Below are positions 55,301 to 64,000 of a stretch of 64,000 nucleotides of DNA, one piece after another (positions within the stretch are counted from its first letter, which is position 1; each line of letters opens with the position of its first letter). Source of the stretch: Pseudopyrenochaeta lycopersici (Eukaryota > Ascomycota > Dothideomycetes > Pleosporales > Pseudopyrenochaetaceae). The notes under the pieces are model-generated. The model did not search any database, was not told the DNA's origin, and worked only from the letters and a program-made list of their open reading frames with translations. Made by a program: the position numbers and the translations under genes. Location: contig NHZP01000025.1 in the NCBI GenBank assembly GCA_003313425.1, positions 248,001 through 312,000 of the forward strand, written 5' to 3'.

Positions 55301-58300
55301 ATAACGACGCATGCTTGTTCTCTGCGGCCCATGAAAGTGGAGTTCTGCTACTGCTGTCCTTAGAATCCGGGTCAATGCCCTTGTCGAGCAGCAGCTTCAC
55401 TATGTCCGCCTGCCCTTTCTCTGCAGCCCATGAAAGCGGAGTCCGGCCGCTACTGTCCTTAGAATCAGGGTCGACGTTCTTCTCTAGCAGCAGTTTCACT
55501 ATGCCCTCGTGCCCGTTCTCAACGGCCCATGAGAGTACCGTTCGGCCACCGCTGATTCTTGAATTGGGGTTAGCGTTCCTCTCGAGCAGCAGCTTTACTA
55601 TGCCCTCGTGCCATGTGTGTGCTGCCCCGAATAACGACGCGTCCCTGTTCTGTGCCGCCCATGAAAGCGGAGTCCGGCCACTACTGTCCATAGAATCCGG
55701 GTCAACGCCCTTGTCAAGCAGCAGCTTCACTATGTCCGCCTGCCCTTTCTCTGTGGCCCATGAAAGCGGAGTCCGGCCACTACTGTCCTTAGAATCCAGG
55801 TCAACGCCCTTGTCGAGCAGCAGCTTCATTATGCCCGCCCGCCCTTCCTCTGCGGCCCATGAAAGCGGAGTCCGGCCACTGCTGTCCTTAGAATTTGGGT
55901 TGACGTTCCTCTCTAGCAGCAGTTTTACTATACTCTCGTGATCTTTCTCTGCCGCCCGCGAAAGCGGAGTTCGGCCACCGCTGTCTTTGATACCCGGGTC
56001 AACACCCCACCCAAGCAGCGGCTTCACCATGTCCTCGTGCCCGTTCTCTGCGGCCCATGAAAGCGGAGTTCGGCCACTACTGTCCTTAGAGTCTGGGTCA
56101 GCGTCCTTGTCGAGCAGCAGCTTCACTACCTCCGCGTGCCCTCTCTTTGTGGCCCACCATAACGGCGTTAGACCTAGGATATCCTTGGGGTTTGGGTCAG
56201 CGCTCTTCTCGAGTAGTAGCTTTACTATGGCCGTTTTCCCGCTCTCTGCGGCCCGTGAAAGCGGAGTCCGGCCACTACTATCCTTGAAACCTGGGTCAAC
56301 GCCCCACCCAAGCAGCAGCTTCACCATGTCCTCGTGGCCTTTCTCTGCGGCCCATGAAAGTGGAGTCCGGCCACTACCGTCCTTAGAATCTGGTTCAACG
56401 CCCTTCTCGAGAAGTAGCTTCATTATGCCCTCGTGCCCGTTCTCTGCGGCCCATGAGAGTACCGTTCGATCACCGCTAATTCTTGAATTGGGGTCAGCGT
56501 TCCTCTCAAGCAGCAGCTTTACTATGCCCTCGTGCCCTTTCTGTGCCGCCCCGAATAACGAAGCGTGCCTCTTTTGTGCCACCCCGAATAACGAAGCGTA
56601 CCTGTTCTGTGCCGCCCATGAAAGCGGAGTTCGGCCGCTACTGTCCATAGAATCCTGGTCAACGCCCTTGTCGAGCATCAGCTTCACTATGCCCGCCTGC
56701 CCGTTCTCTGCGGCCCATGAAAGCGGAGTCCGGCCACTGCTGTCCTTAGGATCCGAGTCAGCGCCCTTGTCGAGCATCAGCTTCACTATGCCCTCGTGCC
56801 CTTTCTCTGCGGCCCATGAAAGCGGAGTTCGGCTACTGCTGTCCTTAGAATCCGGGTCAACGCCCTTCTTGAGCAGCAGCTTCACTATGCCCTCGTGCCC
56901 GTTCTCTGCAGCCCATGAGAGTACCGTTCGACTACCACTGCTTGTTGAATTGGGGTCAGCGTTCCTCTCGAGTAGCAACTTTACTATCCCCGCGTGCCCT
57001 TTCTGTACCGCCCGCCATAACGGTGTTTGACCTAGAACGTCCTTGGGATCAGGGTCGACATTTTTCTCGAGCAGCAGCTTCACTATGCCCTCATGTCCCC
57101 CCCCTGCAGCCCATGAAAGTGGAGTAGGCCCACCATTGTCCTTGTTGGGTCCAGCGTTCCTCTCGAGCAGCAGTTTCACTATGCCCTCGTGCCCTTTCTC
57201 TGCGGCCCATGAGAGTACCGTTCGACCATCGCCAGTCATCAAATTGCTGTTGGCATTTTTTTCGAGAAGTAGCTTCACTATGTTCTCGTGCGCTCCCTGT
57301 ACCGCCCACAATAGTGGTGTTTGACCCCATGTGTCCTTAGAATTGGTTTCCGCATTTTTTTTTAGTAGCAGGTTTACCATGATCTCGTCCCCATGCACTA
57401 CCGCCCACGAAAGTGGACTTCGACCCCACCAAGCATCTTTGGAGTTGTGATCAGCCTTCCTTTCAAGTAAGAACCGCACCACTTCATATTGTCTCGTCTT
57501 AACGCCTATATGCAACCATATGTCGCGTAATGTTGACATTTTGCGTAATTCGCCACTCGTCCACGGAAAGTTCGTCGCCAATGCTGGCATGGCTGCTAAT
57601 GCATGCTCCCGCCATTCCTGAGCAGCATATTGAAGGAAACAGTGCCCCCTCAACACTTTCTCGGTGATGTTTTCTTGACGCAAGACATTTCCGCTACTGC
57701 GCGAGATTATGACGCTGCCTTGATCAAATTCTTCCATGCTGAGGTATCTCCAACAAATACGGAATATTAGAAGATTTGCCTGATCCACGCTAATATGATA
57801 ATTATTCAAAGCGGAATTCTTGGCAAGGAATTCGCTTTTTAGGTATTCCTTTGCAGATTGATGTACGAGGTTTACTTTCCTGTTGGCATTGACGAAAACA
57901 AGAGGCTCGCAAAACTCAAAGACATTTTTCCGCTGATCCAAGAAGTCCTTTTCTGGCATATTATTCCCTTCCCATTTTCCTGGACCCAAAGCATACGCCA
58001 TGGCGAGTTCGTCCACGGTCAAGGGCCGGCGGGCAACAGTCACGCACCCTAGGACAAACTCAACTTCCTCGGCATGGGCATGGTCAATCTGGCTTAAAAT
58101 CCTCTCGTATACTTGGTTCAGGCCGCTGGGTAAATCCACTAGCCTTTTCTGAACATTGGGCATCCACTTTTCCTTTTTAAGATCTTCAATGACCAATGAA
58201 GCCCATAAAAATGTTCCTCCAGCGTTGTCATAGAGCGCCTTTTCGAGACTCCGCTTCAAGGACCGAGAATAGCGATTGCGGTGTGCGAGTTTTTGGACTC

Positions 58301-59175
58301 GCTCTTGTATAAACTCAAAGAGGTCGCGCTTGACGTCTTTGGAATCTCGAGAGAGGTGTATTTCATCGTCATGGCTCCATGTACTTGGTTTTGACCGACA
58401 GGTCACAAAGAGCTTAGCGTTCATTTCATCTGAATCGTGTTCAAGAAGACGGAGAAGGCTCTCCCGTGAAGACTCGTTGCATTCGTCCAGGGCATCAATG
58501 AGAATGTAGACGTGGCCAATGTCTGGGTCCTTAAGTATTTTGAGGAGAATCCCCCAGAGACTAGGGAGACTGTCGAATTCTGACTGTTTTAGCTCTCGAT
58601 ACTCATCCTTGATATATTTAAAAAGCTTTCTTTGCCCTTTCAACAACTGTCGCAGGAGTGCTCGAATGATAGCGGTCGCCGTGTTGCGTTTCTCGTGGTT
58701 GCTATCGCAGAAGTAGAAAAGTATGGACTTTCCGGGGTCGTCTTGTGTGGAGTTTTGCAGTTTCCTGACCAGGAAGGCACTCATGGTTGTCTTTCCGATG
58801 CCCGGACCGCCGGTCAGCCAGAGCCGCTTGTGCTCGCTTTCTCCAATCCAAGAGATATATTCCCTCCGCATTTGAATCCATTCACAGGTCCCAGAGACTT
58901 GGAGTTTAGACGCTTCAATATCCTTCAGATCACCATCTGGATCCGTCAAGAACAGGAATTTGATGCATTGTCGGTACTCTTTGTCCTCAACTGCGTGAGA
59001 GAATCAGCCATGCACATGGCAATAAGATGACTGATACACTGGTGAAAAGTTTTGGATACTTGCCTTCAGTAGAAGAATTGAAATTGCACTGCTGGAAAAT
59101 CCCTTGAAATGTTTTGGCACGTGGTCCAAGCGAATTTGGCCCAAAGCTCTGTTGGACGGTAGGGCCTTGATCCAT
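52308..59175 (-). CDS. NACHT-ankyrin NLR-type receptor with N-terminal amyloid-like motif
   Basis: Exon 1 (59175-59064) encodes MDQGPTVQQSFGPNSLGPRA and onward, with QSFGPNSLGPRAKTFQG at residues 9-25. A GC-AG intron (GCAAGT donor; 59063-58991) joins it in phase to exon 2 (58990-52308), giving about 2264 residues. The NACHT domain has Walker A GGPGIGKTT at about 98-106 and Walker B VYILIDALDEC at about 198-208, then the helical STAND region to about 480. Roughly 50 ankyrin repeats of 33 residues fill the rest (SSGRTPLSWAAEKGHEGIVK with LLLEKG-VDPDSKD), many nearly identical. NLR-type STAND proteins oligomerise on ligand binding. The motif also occurs twice in the divergent gene at 59609, implying that this receptor signals to it. 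No damage is visible. Confidence 0.9.
52320..57480. repeat. Long tandem array of 99-bp ankyrin units
   Basis: About 50 tandem 99-bp units make up most of the gene. Many differ by only a few bases, and higher-order blocks recur (units with ASLFGAAQKGHEG recur at intervals). The low stop density this creates also opens a long antisense frame (53308-55941), which is an artefact. Confidence 0.9.
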
Positions 59176-59608
59176 CTCGTAGCTGTGAGTACGCCAGTGG
59201 TTGGATTGGTGCTGCGCCAGCGCGCTGGCCTTTATCAGGAAGGCGGAAGGCGCGGGGCACGGTCACACGACCCGCCGGTTCAGAATGGCCAATGGTATGT
59301 CTGAGCTTCGCGACTATAGAAGAGTCATTACTGGTCGAGATCTTTGATCACCGTTGTGGCTTCTGTACTTTCCTGGTTTAGGATTCGGGGTTGACGCCAA
59401 AGTGACACGTCATCTTAGAGTTCGCATGCCTGCAACAAGGCGAAAGTGGTTACGTGTTCGATCTCTGCATGGAGGGCTTCGTTGATCCGCACCTCGGACG
59501 AATGGGATCCAACTCCGACGGTTGTTGCCTAACACCAAAAACTCACAGATCCAGCACAATCTTTGACCAAACAATCCCAACAGTCCCAGCCCAACATCAC
59601 CTGTCTCT
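59176..59608. promoter_or_regulatory. Shared promoter region of the NLR and HeLo-like genes
   Basis: The 433-bp gap between the two divergent start codons carries both promoters. No regulator site stands out. Confidence 0.55.
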
Positions 59609-60615
59609 ATGGCTGATCCTCTTAGCGTCTCTGCTAGCATCATAACCGTCCTCCAGGCTGTCAAAAGTCTTTATCGCTTCATAGAAAGCATTAAGGACAC
59701 CCCCGAGGTACTCACACGAGCCGGAGATGATCTCAAGGCAACCGACAGCGTCCTCGAAGACTTGAGTCAATATCTTGAAGCATTCACACAACCACTGCCA
59801 ACAGTACAGGCTCTTACTGACCAGAAATCTGCCCTGAGATCAGTTCTCTCGCAGTGCGAGCGACTGTGCGACGACTTCCGCAAGGAGCTGGACAAATGTG
59901 TCAGTCATTCAGATGAAGGCGGAAAGCCGAGCTGGAGGGACAGATTGATGACCGGGAAGAGGAAGGGAAGCATTGAGAAATTCCAATCAGACATTTCCAA
60001 AACCCGGCAGCTCATCAGCTTAAGGGTTGAATTAATTGGCCTGCAAGTTTCATCCAGCCTACCCTACGGCCATCACTAAGAACCTAACTCCACAAAAGCT
60101 TCAGATCCGAGCAAAACGCCACAATAATCCACGATTTCCAGCAAAGAAACGGAGCTGCCATGACTAACATCATGCAGCAACTTGCAGGCCTCGACATCAC
60201 CGTGACGAACCTCCAAAACCTCGGCCCTTCTGAGGCGATGGAGAAGGCGCTCAAAGACCAAGAAGCGGCGCTAAAGGAGCGATTCCGCTTATGCGAGGAG
60301 AACCGTGCGGCCGCCGAGAGTCAAGTGCGTTATAAGCAAGAGTTCGGATACACCAAGGTCGGAGATAATACGCGGAACCTTCAGGGTTTGGACTTAGACA
60401 AGGTGAAGGGGTCGGTGGAGCAGAAGTTCGGGAATACGGAGATTGGCAATAGCACGTGGAGCATCCAGGGCGCCATCGGTGTGGATATGATGTCGAAGTT
60501 CCTCCATAGCTACCCTACCACAAGTCAGCCGCAGAGTTTTAGAGGCCGTGGGAGGCAGTTGGGCCCAAACATAGCTATTCTTGATGACATCCGAAGCCGG
60601 TCGACACCTGAGTAA
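59609..60615 (+). CDS. HeLo/PigL_N-like protein with two amyloid-like motif repeats (putative cell-death effector)
   Basis: Exon 1 (59609-60046) and exon 2 (60112-60615) join in phase (donor GTTTCA, CCTAACTCC branch, CCGAG acceptor) to 313 residues; a nearby AG would shift the frame. Residues 1 to about 215 are helical and begin MADPLSVSASIITVLQAV, the usual start of the fungal HeLo/PigL_N (STAND N-terminal) domain, with a basic patch in the middle (WRDRLMTGKRKG). The C-terminus carries QEFGYTKVGDNTRNLQG at 222-238 and QKFGNTEIGNSTWSIQG at 250-266. The same 17-residue pattern occurs once at the N-terminus of the divergent NACHT-ankyrin protein. HET-S has a similar plan: a HeLo toxin domain followed by two prion-forming repeats. 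A membrane-targeting cell-death role is inferred from this. Confidence 0.85.
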
Positions 60616-60819
60616 AAGCGGTGAAATGCGGGGTTTTTGTTGAAATTTACTTGGATTAGTATTTTAGATTTCTATATCACTCATTTCGCTTATATATCTA
60701 AATTCTATATTTCCTGTCTTGTCAAAGGGGCTGGCTGGATGGGAAGTGGAGCTATTATAGCGGTCGTTGGTGCCTCAACTAAGGATAGCTAACTAATTAT
60801 TTCTGTTTAGTAATTGTCA

Positions 60820-60921
60820 AGATGGGCGATGAAGGCAGTGGTCATGTGACCTTGGCTACATGACTAATTAGCGTCATAACTGAGTCTCAGGCCCAGCTTA
60901 ATTAATGAGACAACTCTTACA
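60820..60921 (+). repeat. Copy of the LINE 5' end
   Basis: AAGATGGGCGATGAAGGCAG, then GTCATGTGACCTTG, CATGACTAATTAGCGTCAT and ATTAATGAGACAACTCTTA appear here and again, in the same order and strand, at 61497-61598, where they start the LINE 5' untranslated region. About 600 bp separate the two. Confidence 0.85.
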
Positions 60922-61019
60922 CCCCAAAGTTTTGGCAGTAATCAGCGTGGCACTTATTATATTAGAATAATGCTCTTCTACTTGTTTGTTCTAAGTTAAG
61001 TGAAAAATAGTGTAGAAAG

Positions 61020-61171
61020 TTGTTCGCAGTATAAAGAAAGATGTACTTAGAGGGTACTTAGGGAAGTTGTAGTTCGGATTTGATATGTTAGCGTAAAGTC
61101 GTCAGTAGAAGTGGTATTTTGCCACCACTAGCAGGGAGGATGGCCGACCCGCACCAGCTATACCCTTGTGA
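61020..61171 (-). repeat. Dispersed repeat, copy 2
   Basis: Reverse copy of 51868-52003 with only a few substitutions over about 130 bp. It lies between the two LINE 5'-end copies. Confidence 0.85.
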
Positions 61172-61665
61172 GGGTCTAATTTTTGGAGATGAAGTGGAAA
61201 GGTTAGCAGAGGCGTTTTCGCCGCGTGAAAGTTGGTCAGGCATATGCCAAGAGATACCTAAGGGCGGGGCCAGAACAAGGCCTCGGAAGAGGAACGAGAT
61301 CCAAATCTGGGGCACGGGAACCGGACTCCACAGCGGGAACCAAAATAGGGTCCATGGGCCATTAATAGCACCGTCTCCCTCGGCGCATCGCGTTGCCGAA
61401 GAACGCCACTCCCTATCCCGATGAATCATACGGAGCGCACAGCACGTGACGATGCACTTATCAGCGACTTTAGTAGGTCTCAGCATTGACGTGCAAAGAT
61501 GGGCGATGAAGGCAGTGGTCATGTGACCTTGTCTACGTGACTAATTAGCGTCATTACTTAGTCTTAGGCCCAGCTTGATTAATGAGACAACTCTTAACGC
61601 TCCTACAGACCAGACCAGAACTAGACCAATAAGGCAAACAGAGACGAAAAAGGCCACAAACCCGG

Positions 61666-63132
61666 ATGGAAAGACAGACATCTCCGCCAGAATACAACGT
61701 CTTCCTGCAAGAGCATCCACCTGACCCGCCAGATCGGACGCCGACGCGTCTCGACGCGTCGACCGATGAACCCCGAACCAACACCACCGACAATAGCCAA
61801 ACAGCTCGTCCACAACGCAGATCTCAACCCGTCACCTTCTTTGATGGAACAACATGGGGAGGAGCGACAGCCGATCCCGTCGTTCCCAGCTCAAACGCAA
61901 GCACATGCCCAATCCAGTCCGATCGACCGACGAACGCGACCCCGAGCAATACAAACCGTGTAACCAGACTGCGAGCGAGGCAGAGAAGGTCACCCGAGCC
62001 GTCACACACTAGATGGGAAGAGGTGACTTGGCTTATCGCGAGCCTCCGGGACACCATCATGAGGCAAGAAGTGAAGATGGAGGAGATTAGAACCAATCAG
62101 GTCGCGCTAGAAAAGCAGAACGAAACGCTGCGAGTCCAGAATGCCATACTGGGTACGAAGGTCGAGGAGCTAATAAGCCAGAACAACGTGCAGAATGACC
62201 AGAATGCAACATTGCGAGAAGAAATTACCGCTCTTAGAAGTGAGTTGCAAATGCTTAGAGCAAATCGCTCATCATGGGCTGCAGTAGCAGCTCGTGGAAT
62301 AACACCAAACAGATCTCCAACGGCGACTCCTAGTCCGACCCAACCATCAGACCAGCAAAAGCTCCCGGGAATCACCCTTGACCTCTCCGGGCTAGTCAAC
62401 ACGCAACTTCAGGTTGCCAACGTTAAAGAAATCAGAGACCGAGTGAGGCAAGCCTTCAACAGCCACGCCAATACTAAAGACATTAATTGGATCGGAATTG
62501 CGAAAACGGTAACAGACCCATACAAAGTCAGGATATGTTTGAGAACCCACGAGGAAGCCGCCAAAGCTAAGAAGCATGACGAATGGGTCCAGTCCCACTT
62601 CCGCGGAGCCCGGATACAGGGTGAACAATGGTACCCGGTCAAAGTAGATAGGGTTAGTAAGAACAGTATCTGTGATGACTCGCGGATAAACTTCCGCGAT
62701 GATGCCTGTGCAAAATTAGGCGCCGAGAACGGAGTGTCCATCAAGAAGATACGCTTCGTGGGCCGTCCGAACCCGGACAAACTCCACTGCTCCATCGCCC
62801 TCTACCTCAGCAGCAAGCAGGAAGCGGACGAACTCATACACCGCAAGTATCTAGAGGTCGATGGGGAAGTAACATACACCAAAAAGTATGAACAAGTTGC
62901 CAAACCCCGACGCTGTTTCAAATGCCAGAAATTTGGCAACCATGAAGCGCGGAGGTGCCCAGCCAGGGAGCCAACATGCGGGTTATGTGCCAGAGCTGGC
63001 CATGTGGAAAGTGACTGCGCCTCCGAAACCCCAAAATGCGCCAACTGCGCCGGCCCACACAAAGCCAGTGATAGAGGCTGCCCTGAATACAAGAGACTGC
63101 TGGATGAAGCGAACCCTCCCCGACATGTCTAG
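61666..63132 (+). CDS. LINE ORF1 (Gag-like, zinc-knuckle protein)
   Basis: 488 residues. The N-terminus is polar; a coiled coil lies at about 125-200 (EVKMEEIRTNQVALEKQNET and onward, Leu/Asn heptads). A basic central RNA-binding-like region follows. The C-terminus carries three zinc knuckles in tandem: CFKCQKFGNHEARRC, CGLCARAGHVESDC and CANCAGPHKASDRGC, the CCHC pattern of LINE Gag proteins. The protein coats the element RNA. It ends 8 bases into ORF2 (overlap ATGTCTAG), so ORF2 is probably translated by termination-reinitiation or by a frameshift. The frame is intact. Confidence 0.92.
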   Translation: MERQTSPPEYNVFLQEHPPDPPDRTPTRLDASTDEPRTNTTDNSQTARPQRRSQPVTFFDGTTWGGATADPVVPSSNASTCPIQSDRPTNATPSNTNRVTRLRARQRRSPEPSHTRWEEVTWLIASLRDTIMRQEVKMEEIRTNQVALEKQNETLRVQNAILGTKVEELISQNNVQNDQNATLREEITALRSELQMLRANRSSWAAVAARGITPNRSPTATPSPTQPSDQQKLPGITLDLSGLVNTQLQVANVKEIRDRVRQAFNSHANTKDINWIGIAKTVTDPYKVRICLRTHEEAAKAKKHDEWVQSHFRGARIQGEQWYPVKVDRVSKNSICDDSRINFRDDACAKLGAENGVSIKKIRFVGRPNPDKLHCSIALYLSSKQEADELIHRKYLEVDGEVTYTKKYEQVAKPRRCFKCQKFGNHEARRCPAREPTCGLCARAGHVESDCASETPKCANCAGPHKASDRGCPEYKRLLDEANPPRHV

Positions 63133-64000
63133 AAAGTTCAAAGTACTTCAAGCAAACGTAAGGAAAATGAGCGAAGCGCAACACAGCATCATGAACGATC
63201 ACGACCTCGAAGGCTTCAGCCTACTTCTCATTTCAGAACCATACTTGTTCCATAACCAAGACGGAGAATACAAGACGGCCCCTCAATCCCACCCATACTG
63301 GACACCATTCCTTCCAGAGCACTCTGAAGGGAACCCACGACCTAGAGCCATGCTCTGGGTACACAAAAACATCACTGCACGACCGGTATCGACCGGATCC
63401 ACCGATATAGCGGCACTTCTAATCGAGTTGGAGACTGGACCCCTACTCGCTATTTCAGTCTATGTCCCGATTAAATCGGACCCGGAGGACGACGAACTAA
63501 ACAGCAGGCTCAACATAATTCGGACGACGATCGAGACCGTCCGCCGCAATCATGGTAGACGGGTCGAACTGCTAATCGCTGGGGACTTTAACAGGCACGA
63601 CCAGCTCTGGGGTGGTGATGCGGTGGCAACTTCTCCCCGTCAAGGAGAAGGTGAACCCATCATCCAACTCATGTCCGAATTTGATCTTCAATGTCCACTC
63701 CCTAGGGGAACCGAAACATGGCTCTCCTACAGTGGAGAACACAATTCAACAATTGACTTGATCCTCGTGACCCAGGAACTCGCGTCAGAAGTACAGGGGT
63801 GCACGACGGACATGACGGCACATGGTTCTGACCACATGGCCATCTGCACAGAATTCTCCATTGATCTTGTACACAGGAGAGGACCACCAAGGAAGCTCTG
63901 GAAGAAAGCACAATGGGACTTAATAAGGAAAGGAGTCACTGAAGCGCTAAAGCTTCGGCCACAGCCACAAAACCCCAGTGACGTCGACGAATACTGCCAG
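63125..64000 (+). CDS. LINE ORF2, endonuclease domain (partial)
   Basis: The frame is open from the ATG at 63125 to the window edge (292 codons). It encodes an apurinic-type endonuclease/exonuclease/phosphatase domain: FKVLQANVRKMSEAQHSI, LLLISEPYLF (catalytic Glu), LLIAGDFNRHDQLWGG (Asp and Asn), STIDLILVT, and SDHMAI (Ser-Asp-His). All key residues of the nicking enzyme are present. The domain nicks target DNA for target-primed reverse transcription. The reverse transcriptase should follow beyond position 64000. Confidence 0.92.
   Translation, partial: MSRKFKVLQANVRKMSEAQHSIMNDHDLEGFSLLLISEPYLFHNQDGEYKTAPQSHPYWTPFLPEHSEGNPRPRAMLWVHKNITARPVSTGSTDIAALLIELETGPLLAISVYVPIKSDPEDDELNSRLNIIRTTIETVRRNHGRRVELLIAGDFNRHDQLWGGDAVATSPRQGEGEPIIQLMSEFDLQCPLPRGTETWLSYSGEHNSTIDLILVTQELASEVQGCTTDMTAHGSDHMAICTEFSIDLVHRRGPPRKLWKKAQWDLIRKGVTEALKLRPQPQNPSDVDEYCQ

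Larger units (their letters stand above)
60616..61496. other. Repeat-filled stretch before the LINE
   Basis: No supportable gene. It holds the repeats listed at 60820-60921 and 61020-61171. At 61318-61350 GGAACCGGACTCCACAGCGG resembles 9826-9853 (GGAACCGGACCCACTGCGGG). Confidence 0.6.
61497..64000 (+). mobile_element. Tad1-like LINE retrotransposon, 3' part beyond the window
   Basis: A 5' leader (61497-61665), ORF1 and the start of ORF2 follow in order on the plus strand. Both frames are open and free of RIP-type stops. The reverse transcriptase and 3' end lie past position 64000, so completeness cannot be judged. Confidence 0.88.

Noticed and set aside
53308..55941. 877-residue plus-strand open frame (and 55987-57030, 52318-52701) across the ankyrin array
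   Set aside because: These are antisense frames of the 99-bp ankyrin units. The repeated unit happens to lack stops on the other strand. The minus strand carries the NACHT-ankyrin protein.

Overview
The window is nuclear DNA from a filamentous ascomycete, most likely a dothideomycete. The evidence is many short GT-AG introns with CTAAC/CTGAC-like branch sites, fungus-specific families (HET domain, LaeA-like methyltransferase, Zn2Cys6 cluster, PDDEXK-like nuclease, NACHT-ankyrin receptors), and a full set of fungal transposons, at least one of which carries C-to-T and G-to-A nonsense changes typical of repeat-induced point mutation (RIP). It reads as an accessory, transposon-rich region and not a housekeeping block.

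Layout. 0-6.3 kb: gene-poor, with a RIP-destroyed MULE transposase. 6.6-8.3 kb: a spliced HET-ankyrin gene. 8.5-16.5 kb: two diverged, inverted copies of a repeat of about 1.1 kb enclose an intact Tc1/mariner transposase, an HNH-type gene and an AhpC/TSA-like gene. 18-21.3 kb: one spliced gene joining a chromodomain, a Zn2Cys6 cluster and a hexapeptide acetyltransferase domain. 22.5-26 kb: hypothetical genes. 26.5-30.6 kb: a nested stack with a LINE fragment, a Copia gag-protease piece and a pogo-like transposon inside the gag. 30.8-32.2 kb: an intact four-exon CorA-like membrane protein. 33-35.5 kb: deleted hAT copies interrupting an F-box-like gene. 36-42 kb: WD40, RecQ-like and CYP505-reductase remnants around a divergent pair, a LaeA-like methyltransferase and a P450. 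43.9-46.2 kb: a complete piggyBac element. 46.7-51.5 kb: a HET-TPR-ankyrin gene and a PDDEXK-like gene. 52-60.6 kb: a patatin remnant, a giant NACHT-ankyrin receptor and, divergently, a HeLo-like protein. 61.5-64 kb: a LINE running off the window.

The most notable biology is at 52.3-60.6 kb. The NACHT-ankyrin protein starts with a short exon holding one copy of a 17-residue motif, Q-x-F-G-x3-[VIL]-G-x3-[RKW]-x-[LIF]-Q-G. The divergent neighbour has an N-terminal helical HeLo/PigL_N-like domain and two copies of the same motif at its C-terminus. One copy in the receptor and two in the effector, in adjacent genes, is the known arrangement of fungal amyloid-signalling NLR/cell-death pairs such as NWD2/HET-S. 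With two HET genes, a patatin remnant and a WD40 remnant nearby, the region looks like a nonself-recognition locus repeatedly reshaped by transposons. Exon models were derived by eye from splice motifs and reading-frame agreement.
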